A stretch of DNA of 64,000 nt. Source: Cricetomys ansorgei. Lineage: Eukaryota; Chordata; Mammalia; Rodentia; Nesomyidae. The notes under the pieces were generated by a model. That model was given only the letters and a program-made list of their open reading frames with translations. It searched no databases and had not been told where the DNA came from. The stretch spans positions 77,001 to 141,000 of the forward strand of contig JAMJFZ010001816.1 in assembly GCA_026225945.1 (NCBI GenBank), given 5' to 3'. Shown here one piece after another: positions 25,185 through 37,015 of this stretch. The position numbers and the translations under genes are program-made. The stretch's first letter is position 1; each line of letters starts with the position of its first letter.

Positions 25185-26530
25185 GTGAAAACTAGGGTCT
25201 GCATTCCAGGGGCTGCAGTCAGAAGCCTGTATGGTCTGGATGGAATGCAGACATACCTTTAATCCCAGAAGGCAATTGTGGTCCATACCTTTAACCCTAA
25301 AATAAAACGGTGGAAACAGAAAAAGGAAGCAGAAATCAGAAGGAAGGAGTCAGTGTCACACAGGAAGTGAAATCTGAGATGAGTAAGAGTGAATGGCCAA
25401 CAAAGAAACTAAATAGAAGAAGAGTAAGACATGCAAAATTTTCACAAAATAAGGCATCTCAGCTCAGTTAAGGAGAATTACATAGGAGTTAAAGAGACAG
25501 TTCAGAAGCCTACAGAGCCAGTCAGTTGAGATGCAGCTTGAAGGGTGAGTAAGAGAAGTCAGTTAACAGTCAGTAATAGAATCAGTTAAAGAGTCAGACA
25601 GTGAGTCATCTAAAGGGTCAGTAAGAAGAGTCAGTTAAACAGTCAGTTAAGAGAAGCAGGCTGAAGAGTCAGTTGAAGAGCAGTCAGTTTAAGCAGTCAG
25701 TTTCAGAGGCCTAATGGAGCAGTGAAATCTCAGGGAGGGACACAGAGACACAGCAGAGCTAGGCAGAAGATGCCCAGAACAGAGAGTGAGTTGAAACAGA
25801 AAAGTCAGAGTTCAGAAGGAGCTAGTCAGAGTGACTCAGTCAGAAGGCTAAGGCTGAAGCCTTCTATGTCCTATAAGGACAAGAACAAAGCAGCCAAACC
25901 GTAGTCAGGCTTCTAAGAGCACCAAAAACTGTGTAGGCCCAAGTCAGGGCCAAGGTGATTCAGAACAGTTTCCAGAACTTGAATAAGAAAGATAGTTTCT
26001 AGGATGAACAAGATATGGACAGATGACTGACAGCATTGGGCTGGGAGTTTCCTCCACCAGTGTTGACTAAAACCCTGAGTTTGCATTTTCTAGGAGCCCA
26101 CAACTTTGCTGTGCCAGCACCAATCAGTTCGAGGGTTGGTACCCACATGACTGTGTAGCCAATGGAATGCCCCTGGTGCTCTGTTGCTGGGCTCTGCCTT
26201 TGAAAAACATATGTAAACTATGCTTGGAGTATGTTGATTGTCACTCCCACCTGCCTCACTTGAGGAATCTGTGGAAGCAGACCCCGACATGTTGGAAATA
26301 AACCTCTTGCTTTTGCATCAAACTCAAGTCCTGGTGATTTCTCAGGGGTCTCCTACCGTCTGCCCCTAACATTCCCACCTAGCCATTTAAATGTTCTAGA
26401 TTGTATTAAGGCTGAAGCCTTCGAGTTCAGTAATTAAGATTAGATTATAAAGAGGACAAAATGCTCTGGGGCTCCAGGGATCTGTAATAGAACTAGTGAT
26501 TTAATTAAACAAAGTAATAAACTGTCCTCT
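25185..26530 (+). repeat. GTCAGT-rich interspersed repeat, copy C, split by an LTR
   Basis: The left part (25185-25929) and right part (26372-26530) together match copies A and D; the middle is an inserted LTR. The left end GTGAAAACTAGGGTCTGC parallels copy D. Between 25500 and 25710 the motif AGTCAGTTAA and relatives occur many times in tandem, more than in other copies. TGAGTCA is at 25602-25608. The short ORF at 25722-25904 is low-complexity. Confidence 0.8.
25930..26371 (+). mobile_element. Solo LTR, ERVK-like, nested in repeat copy C
   Basis: A 442 bp block beginning TGTGTAGGCC and ending CCCCTAACA, so it has TG...CA ends. It has two CCAAT-type boxes (CACCAATCAG at about 26118 and AGCCAATGG at about 26157), an AATAAA at about 26298 and the typical R/U5 run CTCTTGCTTTTGCATC followed by GGGGTCTCCTACCG. 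No internal retroviral sequence flanks it, so it reads as a solo LTR. The flanks AAAAAC and TTCCC do not show a clear target-site duplication, so the exact ends are uncertain. Confidence 0.75.
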
Positions 26531-26604
26531 TCACTGAACCAAGATCTACAGCTAATGAATTAGCATCAATATCTACATCTACAGTTACTATATGCAAATA
26601 TGCA

Positions 26605-27075
26605 AATAAATATATATTCCTAAATATAACCTGCTCAGTTCTTATAATGTTACTTGCATGTTTATTTTTTAGAGCCGACTCTTGTCACTGGACAATCAAT
26701 CTGTGTGTTCTTCCCTGAAGAAGACTATTTCTCCTGCTCCATGTTTATCTTAGTTGCCTATAGATTGTGTGTTTGTGTGTGTGAGTGTGTGTGTGTGTGT
26801 GTGTGTATAGAATTGATGGTTCATGGGCTTTTCCCAATCCACTTTGCTTTGTCTATTGTTATTGTTCTTGTTCAGCTAATATTTGGGAATTCATGTTGGT
26901 GAGATTTTATGACTAGATTCTGACATTATTATGAAACATAATTTCATAGCAAATTCTGTGTTTCTTTGGATCATGCAATATTTTTGTTCCCTTTTATGCA
27001 ATATTTCATGAGTCCTATATGTGGGAGTGTTTGTAGATGTCTCCATTGGGACTGGGCTTTACAACTCTGTCTGAA
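26605..27075 (-). mobile_element. L1 3' UTR fragment
   Basis: Reverse-oriented rodent L1 3' end: ATATTCCTAAATATAACCTG, TCTTCCCTGAAGAAGACTAT, GGGAATTCATGTTGGTGAGA, TGTAGATGTCTCCATTGGGA and CTGGGCTTTACAACTCTG. A (GT)n at 26766-26807 sits inside it. The 82-codon ORF across it is an artefact of the L1 and the GT tract. Confidence 0.8.
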
Positions 27076-27078
27076 TAT

Positions 27079-27129
<51 letters not shown>

Positions 27130-27130
27130 T
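27075..27130. repeat. (ATTT)n microsatellite
   Basis: About 13 tetranucleotide units immediately next to the L1 fragment. Confidence 0.95.
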
Positions 27131-27424
27131 GGTCTATTTCAGTTGCAATGAGAAATTTCCTTGGTGAGAGGTAATATCTAGACATATCTGTGGGCATAAG
27201 GACAAATGTTTATACATTGTTGTTAAAGATCTTACTTATAAAACAGTAGATATGTAGTCTCCTCAAAAACCATGGCTTGAAAAACACCAAGTAGCAGCAA
27301 AATTTCCAATACCAGGTGATCTTAAGTTCAATGAGAAAGCTGTTGGCTACTAGCAAGGTATGTGCTACCACCACATTTGTAAGTTTATCATGCCATGCTG
27401 GCTGTTGATTTGTTTCATACCTGA

Positions 27425-27620
27425 TATTTTAACATTTGAAAACATTTTTTATTTTGTGAATATAAATGTTTACTACATGTATAATATGTATATCACATGC
27501 TCGTAGTAATCCAATGAATCTACTTGAATTGAAGTTACAGGCTGTTATGAGCTACCGTGTGGATGCCATGAACTGAACCTAAGACTTCAGTAAGAACAGC
27601 AAGTGTTCTTAACCCCTATA
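27425..27620 (-). mobile_element. B3-type tRNA-derived SINE, diverged
   Basis: It contains TTACAGGCTGTTATGAGCTA, CGTGTGGATGCCATGAACTG and GCAAGTGTTCTTAACCCC, the inverted SINE body and tRNA-like head. Confidence 0.65.
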
Positions 27621-28964
27621 AACTATGTTTGAGTTTTCCTGTAACTTAGTTACCATCAATGATTATATGGCCATGAGCCAATAATCCCTATAAAATATTT
27701 TTTAATCATCTGAATTACTTTTGAACATAGAAAATTTTATTACAATAAATCTATCATTTCTACCCTTGCATGTGGTGTCACATTAATAATGTACTGAATG
27801 TATGCATTTGTCCTTATTAATATCTTTTAGATAATTGCTACTTACTAATTGTTCTTGAATTTTGCTCTTAATATGTAGATTTTCTTTTGTATGTATTTCT
27901 TGTAATTTTGTTTTTGACTTTAATTGACTATACCATAAATACCCAAGGCAAAATGTTTATAAGTTCAAAACTTCATATTCCCTTAATATCAATATTATTT
28001 ATTTCATGAGACATTTCACAATTTATAACAATCTAGCTATTTTGTCAAAGACAAATCCTTTTAATGAGCTAATCTGCAATTTTCATAGCATACGATCTTG
28101 AGTAATATAGATAAGCACCCACGGAATACATATTAAATGGATGCCTCTACTCTGGGCACAATGTCGTTAGAAAAAAATATAAAGTACTATAACAATTTAT
28201 TACATGATAATTAACATTAATTATTATTATAATTAACATTAGATCTTCATCGTTAACTATCAATATAACTATCATTTATTTATGGAATGATTTTGCTTCT
28301 GCTTCATAGTCTACATGTAAATTTTGTTTTGGTGTATCTGTTTACTTTAAGGGTTCTTCTAAGAAAATAAACACATCTCCATATAGCTTTCTGGTCCAAT
28401 CAAAAGGACTTTTGCATTAGGAATGTATTTCATGAACTTTATCAATATGCTTTACTCTCTTTAAAGTTGAGGGAAAAAAATAAGTGAAGATGAAAAAAGT
28501 CAGGATTGTCATATGAAAAAGTAGAGTTGTAAAGAATATATAAGATAAATATTATTAGACACTCATTATTTGGTTATAGTATTAGTCTGTGAGGATAACC
28601 ATAAAGAAAAATAGTACACATTCTGCAGGAAGAACAGTAAAATGGGAAGTTATTTTTCCCCAGTTAGAAGCTTCATGTTAAGAATCTAATGCACTTTCAG
28701 GAGCAATGTCTTCTCCTGGCCTCTAGGTGCCCATTTTCCCCTCACAACACAGTTTCTCTAAGCTAAGCACACACACAGTGACACTGAAAACAGGGGCAAG
28801 CTTACTTTTTTTAAGGATACTAATTTTATTTGATCACATTTCTTCCTTTATGATTTCATTCAATAGTAAATTTCTCCTTAGATGCATCATATCCACAGAC
28901 AGCCAAAGTATAGATGGATATATTATATCACAGCTTACAATGACATCAAAATTGTAGAAGAATA
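27621..28964. other. Intergenic, no gene seen
   Basis: AT-rich with no recognised repeat or ORF. Confidence 0.5.
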
Positions 28965-29900
28965 GGTCTGTATGAAAGCTAGGGTCTATATTACTGGAAT
29001 CTATATGAAGGAGTCAACATTTAGAGGCCTTTGTAGCCCAGATGGAATGTAAAAAGAACGTTAAGAATGTTGGTACACACTTTCAATTCCAGTATTCAGA
29101 AGGCAATGGTAGCTTTTAATCCCTAAGACAGAAGTGGTGTATGTAAGCAGACACAGGAAGGAGAACTCAGAAGGAATCAGTGTCAGACAGAAAGTGATAT
29201 CTGAGATGAGTCACAGTGAAGGGAAGGCAAATCAGAGGAACAAATCAGAGGAAGAGTTAGCAGAGTGAGTCAGGGGGATGGCGAACCCAACTCATGATTG
29301 AAAGGCAGGCTCTCAGCTCAGAGGAGAGTAGGTTCTGTAAGAGTCAGTTATAGTAGGCAGTATGAAGTGAGCAGTATGAAACAGGAAGATGGGGAACAAG
29401 ACACAGACACTGAAGCAGATTGACTTTGGACAATGCAGAGAAGCAGAGATACAGCATCTCAGCAGAAGAAGTCAGTATCATGCAGGAAAAGTGAGTCAGA
29501 TTGAAGCTGAACAGAGCAGTTTAGTCTGAGGCAGTTTGAGAGTCAGCCAGTGTCTGCCAGAGTTCAAAGAATTTAATCAGATACAGTCAGCTGGCACAGA
29601 AGTTCAATTTGAGCCTGCAGGTTAGGGGAGAGTTTGGACCAGAACAACGAGTGAGTTGAGCTGAACTAGAAGAGTCAGAGTTCAGAAGGAGCTAGTCAGA
29701 GTGACTTAGTCATCAGTAGGTCTCAAAGATTGATTAGATTGTATAGAGATTTAAATATTCTAGATTGTAGTGAGGCTGAGGTGAGGCTGAAGCCTTCCAG
29801 TTGTAAGGCTTACGACCAAATTTTATGGAGGACAAAATACACCAGGGCTCCCGGACTAGGAACTGGAATTTAATTAGCCAAAGAATAAACTACTTTGAAT
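28965..29900 (+). repeat. GTCAGT-rich interspersed repeat, copy D (most complete)
   Basis: The longest uninterrupted copy, about 0.93 kb. It begins about TGTATGAAAGCTAGGGTC and ends about AAAGAATAAACTACTTTG. It has the B1-like head GTTGGTACACACTTTCAATTC and three perfect TGAGTCA motifs at 29207-29213, 29266-29272 and 29492-29498. It shares AGAAGGAGCTAGTCAGAGTG with copy C. All four copies are in the same orientation. Confidence 0.8.
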
Positions 29901-29926
29901 ATGAATCTATGGCTAGGAAAAATGTT

Positions 29927-29930
<4 letters not shown>

Positions 29931-29967
<37 letters not shown>

Positions 29968-29971
29968 ACAC
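29931..29971. repeat. (CA)n microsatellite
   Basis: CA dinucleotide tract with a TA interruption, followed by an AT-rich TATATA tract to about 30030. Confidence 0.95.
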
Positions 29972-30069
29972 AAATATATAAAACATATATTAATATACAA
30001 CATAATATATATGTATATATATACATTAAATATTTTTAGAACAAATATTTACCCTTTGTTTAGGTTTTT

Positions 30070-30410
30070 GTTTGGGTTTCTATTGCTCTGATAAAACACC
30101 ATGACAAATAGCAACTTGATGATGGAAGTGTTTATTTGGCTGACAATTCCACGTCACAGTTCATTATCCAAGAATGTCAGAACAGGAACTCAACCAGGGA
30201 AGAAACCTGGAGGCAGGAGCTAATTCTGAGGCCACAGAGAAGTAATGCTTACTGGATTGCTCCACAGTTAAGATTCTTATAGAATCCTGGACTACAAGAT
30301 CAGTGGTGGCACCTTCCACAGCAGGTAAGGCATTTTATCAATTGCGATTCCCTCATTTCAGATGACTCTGGTTTGTGTTGAGTTGATATCACACTATCCA
30401 TGACAGCCCA
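30070..30410 (-). mobile_element. MaLR (ORR1-like) LTR
   Basis: Reverse-oriented: GGGTTTCTATTGCTCTGATA, AACACCATGAC, TTTATTTGGCTGACAATTCC, ACCTGGAGGCAGGAGCTAAT, GGTGGCACCTTCCACAGCAG and GACTCTGGTTTGTGTTGAGT. Nearly full length and non-coding. Confidence 0.85.
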
Positions 30411-32714
30411 TATAAATTATAAAGTGCACCATGAATGAATTTAGAAAATAGCTATCAATTATTCTTCTATATGATAGGACTTACCAATTAAAAATCCTGC
30501 AGATAGCCAAACTGTATTTTCTGTACCAGATTACTACTAAATTCTTTAAATTTTTAGGTAAATGGAAAAACTTGTGAGTTATTACAATTAGTTTAAGGTT
30601 ATATCATTCACTTGATAATATTTTTGCATATATTTACATACATAATTGCATTTATACAAATATAAACAGCATATTTGTGCAAATTTATTGTTTTGATATG
30701 TATCTTCTCTTATGAAAATGATCTATACATACTGGAATGAGTAATTTATCAATGGGAATGATATTTATGCACATAAATCTCTTAATTTACACAGTACAAT
30801 TAACAGGAATGGACTTTGATATTCTGCATCTGAGGGCTATTTAATAAAAAAAGTTAATGATCTTGCTTTTCGTGCAATAGTGAAAAATATTTGAATTGTG
30901 TACAAAGTATGTATTGCCCATAGCAGCATTTTCAGAAGCAAAAATGAGATAAAATGGTCTCAGGATGACAATAATATTGAGAAAGCATTTTGTTTTGCTT
31001 TCAGATTAGTTTATTTCTTTTACAAGAGGTTAATCTTATTTGTCATGTTCAGTAATGAGAAGTTAACCAGATATTTGACTGCAGAGAATACGGGCTCCTC
31101 AGCAAGAAAATGAATCATATATAATACATTAAGTACAGAGAAGGGAGCAATTGAAATGTCGTTGTCAATTACTTGTCTAAATTCATTGAAATCTTTGTAG
31201 CTTAACAAAAACACAACAAAACAAAGCATACAAAACTATAAATCATACCATTTCAGAAAGAAACAATGGCTGTATTAGCAATATTGACAGTTCAAACTTA
31301 AATATCAGTTTAGTTGTTTAGTGTACCTGTTCACAATACTTCACACACTCTGTGAGTTTATTTCCTAAGCTATCTTCTATTTTTCCCATGTAGCAAATCA
31401 GATGCACATAGCTGTTGTGTATGATACAAGCAGCTGATGGCATATATGACCCGTACTGGGAGGAATTTGGGGGCAATAAAATATTTTGCTGAAAAGTACA
31501 TCCCAGTACAGAAACACTTAATTGTAAAATGGTTGATAGTGGGAGAACTCAACTTACTGTGAAATCCACAGAGAGCAGTTACAGATTGAGGCTCATGTGA
31601 TTAGCATTTAATGGTGTTATTTTCTTCAGGCAATGAAGATTGTGTGAAGTGGGGCCTGTGTAAAAGATGGTGGTTTCAGGAAATTCTCCCATATTTGCAT
31701 GAATCCATGATTAAAGAATAAGAACCATGGGCTGAAATCCCTGAGACCATGAGCTACAATAATATTTTTTTTCCTTTAAGTAGGTCTCTCAATCATTTTA
31801 CTTATTTTAAAACAAAACCAAACAATAATGCTTCTCTAAAAATATAAATTAACACTGACAAAGGAAATCTGCAGTTTATAAGTTTTAATAAAAACTAGTT
31901 GAATACAGTTTAAAAGAATAGCTTGGGAATTGGCCTGATTAAGGTTAAGTGAGAAATAGCAAACCCATGTATAGAAAAGCTAGGGTTGGGAGGGCCATGC
32001 CCTATGTTGTAGATGAAAGAGAATCCTGTAAACTCAGCACCTTTATTATAGACCACTGGAAGAGGAGGTGTGTTTAGTATAGGCAGCTGACTGAGCAAAT
32101 AGATACATCATATACTAATGAAGGAGGTGCCGGTTAGCTAATCTCCATAGGGAAGTCTCTATAAAGGAGCAATCTCAGCAGGATGAGACTGTGGTTGGTA
32201 CTTTCTGAAAACACTATCAACATCTAAACATGGACAGGAAAATGCCTTGCCAAGCCCAGGAGTCTAAGGAATTGAAGTTCTTCACATGGTCATGCATATG
32301 TCCTGATTGTTCACTCATACAGCGGTACATTCACTTTCCACACTTTCATAAACATGGCTCTTAAAATACACAAATTGTAACCCATAATTAGAAGAGACTA
32401 ATTCACTCTGGAGTGCTGGAGCTGCCTAAGTAAAAGCAACAGAATTTCTGGGTGTTTTAAAACATATTCAGTTTATTTAAGGTTTATATACATTTAAGTA
32501 AGCTTATTTTGATCATGTAATTTTATTCTTAGAATATAAAAGAAATGATCCTATCATTTATTTTTGTAGTTTTTATTTTTATCAGTATTTCGCTGGCTGA
32601 AATATATATGGGAAATTGAGTGTTACACGTTATTTGTATAAAATATTTGCATAAACTATTTGAATTATCTTTATTAAATGTCTTTGAAAAGCTACACTGT
32701 AGAGTATTAGATAA
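30411..32714. other. Intergenic, no gene seen
   Basis: AT-rich unassigned sequence just downstream of Klhl1. The short opposite-strand ORFs near 31.0-31.2 kb have no recognisable similarity. Confidence 0.5.
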
Positions 32715-33060
32715 CTTTATAACCATGAGAATTTTTGTATGTGCGTGCTTTTGATGTATATAGGGACAGAGGTACATGTGTGTCATAGCATATACATGGA
32801 GATCAGAGGACAGTTTCAGCTGTTTGTCCTTTTCTTACACTTTGCTTAACAATCCTCTTCCTGTTCACCACTGTGCAAAGCAAAACTAGTTGGTTCTGGA
32901 TCATCTGGAGATTTTCCTTTCTCTGTCTCATACCTTACTGTGTGAGCATTGAGATTATAAATGGAAGGTACCACATCTGGATTTGAATGGGTCCTGGTGA
33001 TCTGATCTCAGGCCCTTATGCTTTCGTGGCATGTTTCTTATTGACTGAGACATCTGAGAA
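32715..33060 (-). mobile_element. B3/RSINE-type SINE, diverged
   Basis: Contains CATGGAGATCAGAGGACAG, CCTCTTCCTGTTCACCACTG, GAGCATTGAGATTATAAATGG and GATCTCAGGCCCTTATGCTT, typical of an inverted tRNA-derived SINE. The 5' limit is uncertain. Confidence 0.6.
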
Positions 33061-33296
33061 GTTCCTACTACTAGGAAGTAAATACATGATGACTGATCAA
33101 AATTAGTGAACTAGTATCAGAGTAAATAACAAGGAAAATATAATTCACAAAATGAGAGAAAATGATAATAAAATGTATGCAGACATCCATGCAAGGAGAC
33201 AAACACACAATTCAACAACCTCATCAGTTTTTTTAATGATTTCAAAATTTTCTAAAAATGAAGGAAGATACACTGATAAAAGCAAAAGCTCTATCA

Positions 33297-33302
33297 TTTA
33301 TT
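33297..33302 (-). terminator. Klhl1: Candidate Klhl1 poly(A) signal AATAAA
   Basis: The plus strand reads TTTATT, so the minus strand carries the canonical AATAAA about 1.06 kb after the stop. The next about 40 bases on the minus strand are T-rich with GTGT, which fits a downstream cleavage element. A weaker ATTAAA lies closer to the stop at 33482-33477 and could be used instead or as well. Confidence 0.4.
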
Positions 33303-34361
33303 AATTATTCTTAAAATTTACATGGATGTAATGATGTTATGTATAGGTTTCACTCTTTTCTTTAAAACAGTTACAAACATTTGGTTTAAAATAATGTGCA
33401 TATTAATGTAACATGTCTGAAAATGGGGAACAAGAATCTGTAGTCATCCTTCTAGCAGTTATCATAATCATCCCAATTTAATGGATTGGAAACTTATGTC
33501 TCAAAATTCTAAGATTCGCTTTAAAGAAAAAAATTCTAAAGGGTTTCAGTCAGCATGCAGTGGGTATATTAACATTTAGAATAACTAGCATCCATGCTTA
33601 CACTGAACTCTGCATGAGGCAATTGCCCATAACTGTACTGACTCTTTGGCTCAGTGCGTTGACAATGCAAAGTGATGTGGCAAGCTTAATGAAGAGTCCT
33701 TTGTGTTTGCCAGTTTTGAACTGATGCAATAAAATCCAATCATCATCTTGGATACAATATGCAGCCTTGATTAGCAGGGCAGTTTGTTTTCTGAATGCAA
33801 GAGACAGTCATCTGTCTCTATAACTGTTTCCGTAGCTGGGGAAAACGAGAAAGAAGCACATTTGTTTCAACAAAACATTCTGCTTCCTGTTACCATCATA
33901 TCTGATTAGAAAAACATCAATCAGATTTTGAGAGATACATCAATCAGATAGTTTGAGATAAATGCCATAACTTCTGTTCTTGGCAGCCTGTCGGATGTCC
34001 TTACAGATTATAAAAGCAAGTGAGCGATCTGTCTTTAAGGAACTATCTATATCACAAATATGTGTCTTTTTCTGATAAACGAGCCTTTGGTAACTCTAGT
34101 TATTGTATGCTACAGTACAAAACACTATCAATAACCATTCCTGAACTAACTAACTAACACTTGGCCAGATGTTGTGTCTGGTGTTTTCTTCTTTTCTGGA
34201 GTTCTATCTGGTCTTTTACTGCATTTGGCATCAGCAGGTAAATCTATAAAACCTTTGTTCTGTAGAAGTTCTCAACTCAGGAAGTTCTTTTTCATTCTTA
34301 CCATATCATATAAAATAACCACAGTAGCAAAGAAAACCCCACCAAACATTGTGCAAATTAG
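33297..34361 (-). other. Klhl1: Probable Klhl1 3' untranslated region
   Basis: The roughly 1.06 kb below the Klhl1 stop codon has higher complexity than its surroundings and I see no SINE, LINE or LTR in it, as expected for transcribed UTR. The first poly(A)-like hexamers read from the stop are ATTAAA at 33482-33477 and AATAAA at 33302-33297. The true end is not shown by the sequence. It contains a 13-base motif (ACATCAATCAGAT on the plus strand) repeated at 33914-33926 and 33937-33949. Confidence 0.6.
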
Positions 34362-34421
34362 TCAAGGTTGCTTGATAACAACCACACAGGCACCTGCTCT
34401 TCCGATATTCAAGGAAGCCAT
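34362..34421 (-). CDS. Klhl1: Klhl1 last coding exon, C-terminus and stop
   Basis: This short terminal coding segment is 19 codons plus TGA, MASLNIGRAGACVVVIKQP. It is too short to stand out as an ORF and was found by looking for the expected KLHL1 C-terminus after the WTQ donor. The acceptor is a 12-T tract followed by AACAG immediately before ATG, and the phase-0 junction joins WTQ to MASLN without loss. It supplies the last strand of the sixth kelch blade (NIGRAGACVVV), which by the usual propeller architecture closes the ring with the first blade. The VVVIKQP ending is the KLHL1 signature I recall, against different endings in KLHL4 and KLHL5. The ATG is an internal methionine, not a start. 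The exon continues into the 3' UTR at lower coordinates. Confidence 0.95.
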   Translation of the reverse strand: MASLNIGRAGACVVVIKQP

Positions 34422-36947
34422 CTGTTAAAAAAAAAAAAGTGGAACATAAGAAAAAAGTTATTGTTGTAGGATTGAAAGCAATTTAAAATATGTATTAAAA
34501 TCATAGAATACATGAAACCATAAATATATATGCATACATTATCTCATTACAGCTACAGATAGTTCAAGACTGTGAAAGCAATAAAAATTCTATTTTAAAA
34601 AAGCATTTACTTTTCTATTAAGATGACAAAGCATACAATCACTCATAGAATTTTTAACAAAAATACTAAAGTAGGGCTTTGTCAAATGAATTTAAAATAG
34701 AAAAATTTCAACCAAGTTTTATTGTAGACCCATTTGTTATATTTCATTATAAAAGTTGTGACACTAAGACCACTTTGAAATTACTTTCCCAGATGTCATA
34801 TGGAATTTGATGTCTTATACATTCATTGTAGGGACAGAAAACTCAAAAAGAAGTATCTTAAATAATGTTGTCATGAATAGTTCATAATTATGTAATCGCT
34901 ACATTACTTATTAAATGTGTTTTGTAATATGATTATCAGCAAAATGAGCATGAAGAATTTCTAAAATGATCCTGAATATAAGAATTGTGAGACATATATT
35001 TAATAAAAATTTCAAAAACTTTCTAATTAAATGTATTCTTTGGAGATAATACATAGTTTTACGATTGAGTTGTGATTTTGTATTGTGGTTTTCTTAGAAC
35101 ATCAGGCATACAGGAAATGATAGGCCATCATTTCACACAAGAGAGTAGCAAAATAAAAAGATAAAATAATTACCATTGATATATCTTCGTATGATCTACA
35201 TTCAATTATTTACTGAGAAAAAGTATTTTAAAGCTTTTAAATATGGAAATGAAACCCTCACCACTAATTGTTTTTAATGTATTTATTATTACTCATCATC
35301 CCTGAGAAAATCAGCAAAAAGTTCATACAATTTCTTTTATCCTTTCACTTAATAAATTATTTGTAAAAGCCAATATTCTGCAATATTATTTTTCTTAGGG
35401 AATAATTGTCTAAAATCAGAAGAGGAAAGGGACATATATTGATGATCTGCTTTGTTCCTAAAGAACATTTTATAAACTTCATTATAGTCACTTTCATATA
35501 ACAATGTGCATGGTCCTCTACACGAGATACATATGACAAATAACTGGGATGAATACCAAAGGACACTATGTAAATCCCACATGAGAAAATGAAAATTAAA
35601 ACACTGACATCTTTCTTTGTAAATATTTTCAACTGTCATCTAATATCAAACCCATACAAAGCTTTTACAAAATATGAGGACTATCGTCCAATTTCTACTC
35701 ATTGTACATAAACTTTGGAAGGAGAGAAACTTTGATGATGGTGACTAAAGAAAAAGAAAAGAATTAAATTGAATAAAACAGGAGAATGGTGGAATAGTAA
35801 TATATAATTTAAAGTTTCCCCAAAGCTGTCTGGCACACATTTACTACTTGTAGTGCTGTGCACTAGACTACAAGTAGTTTGAGGAACTTCACTTAGTATC
35901 CGTTTGAACATAAGCTTCTGTACACTGATTTGAGTATTTCATGGGGGTAATAAGCTACATATTTTATAATAAATATATAATAATATATAATAAATGTATG
36001 ATTTTCCTTTTTTATGTCTGTGAATGAATAACAAAAAAAAATCTATCTCCAATTGTTCAATTAATATAGAGGACCCAAGATATTCTGGGTAATCATTGAG
36101 GTCCCTAAATATCTCCAACCAGTTTAATAATTACTGTTATCCTGTTTTTCCTACCTTGTCAGAGTTATAATTTTATCTTGCTAATAATAGCTTACTTCTC
36201 TCAATCCCTGCTTTCTCCTAATCATTTTTAAATCTTACTAACCCAATAACTTAAATACAATTCTTATTCATTTTTATTGATCAAAATCATTCATTATCCA
36301 ATCTCATAAAGACAGGGATATTTAGCATGGTTTCTGTACAAATATAAAACCTGTTTATCTCCCCAAACTTGACAATTTTTTCTTTATTTCTTGTACAATG
36401 AAGTTTTATTAGTTATTCCCAGCTTTTACTGATGCTGATTGTTAAAAGTCAAATCATTCCCACATATTGATCTGATTAGCTCATTACCTCTGTTTAGGAC
36501 ACATTCAACATTTCAATTACTGCAGGTAGATTTTTCCACCTGGACCATATAGGATACATCACAGTGAGGAGTATTCTTTTTACCAAATATTTTATCATTC
36601 TGCTTTAAATATTTCATATTTATGAAACAAATACATTTGAGAACTTAATAACAGATTACCTTTTTCATTTGAAACAACTTAACTCACATATTTTTAAAAT
36701 ATTTCCCCTTGTTGTCCCCCTAAACATTATGAATTTCAGAATGGTGATCTGAAAATATAGATTACAGAATCAAATAGTCCAGCCACGTGAGGTTGTACAT
36801 GTGGTACGGGCTCTCCTACTTACTCATTAACAGCTTCCTCTATATAAATTAGGTACAAAATAATAACCTCAGCACAAGAGAATAATGATAGTCCTTAATT
36901 TAAACGACAAACATATATACTACATTATATATATACATACATACATA

Positions 36948-37015
<68 letters not shown>

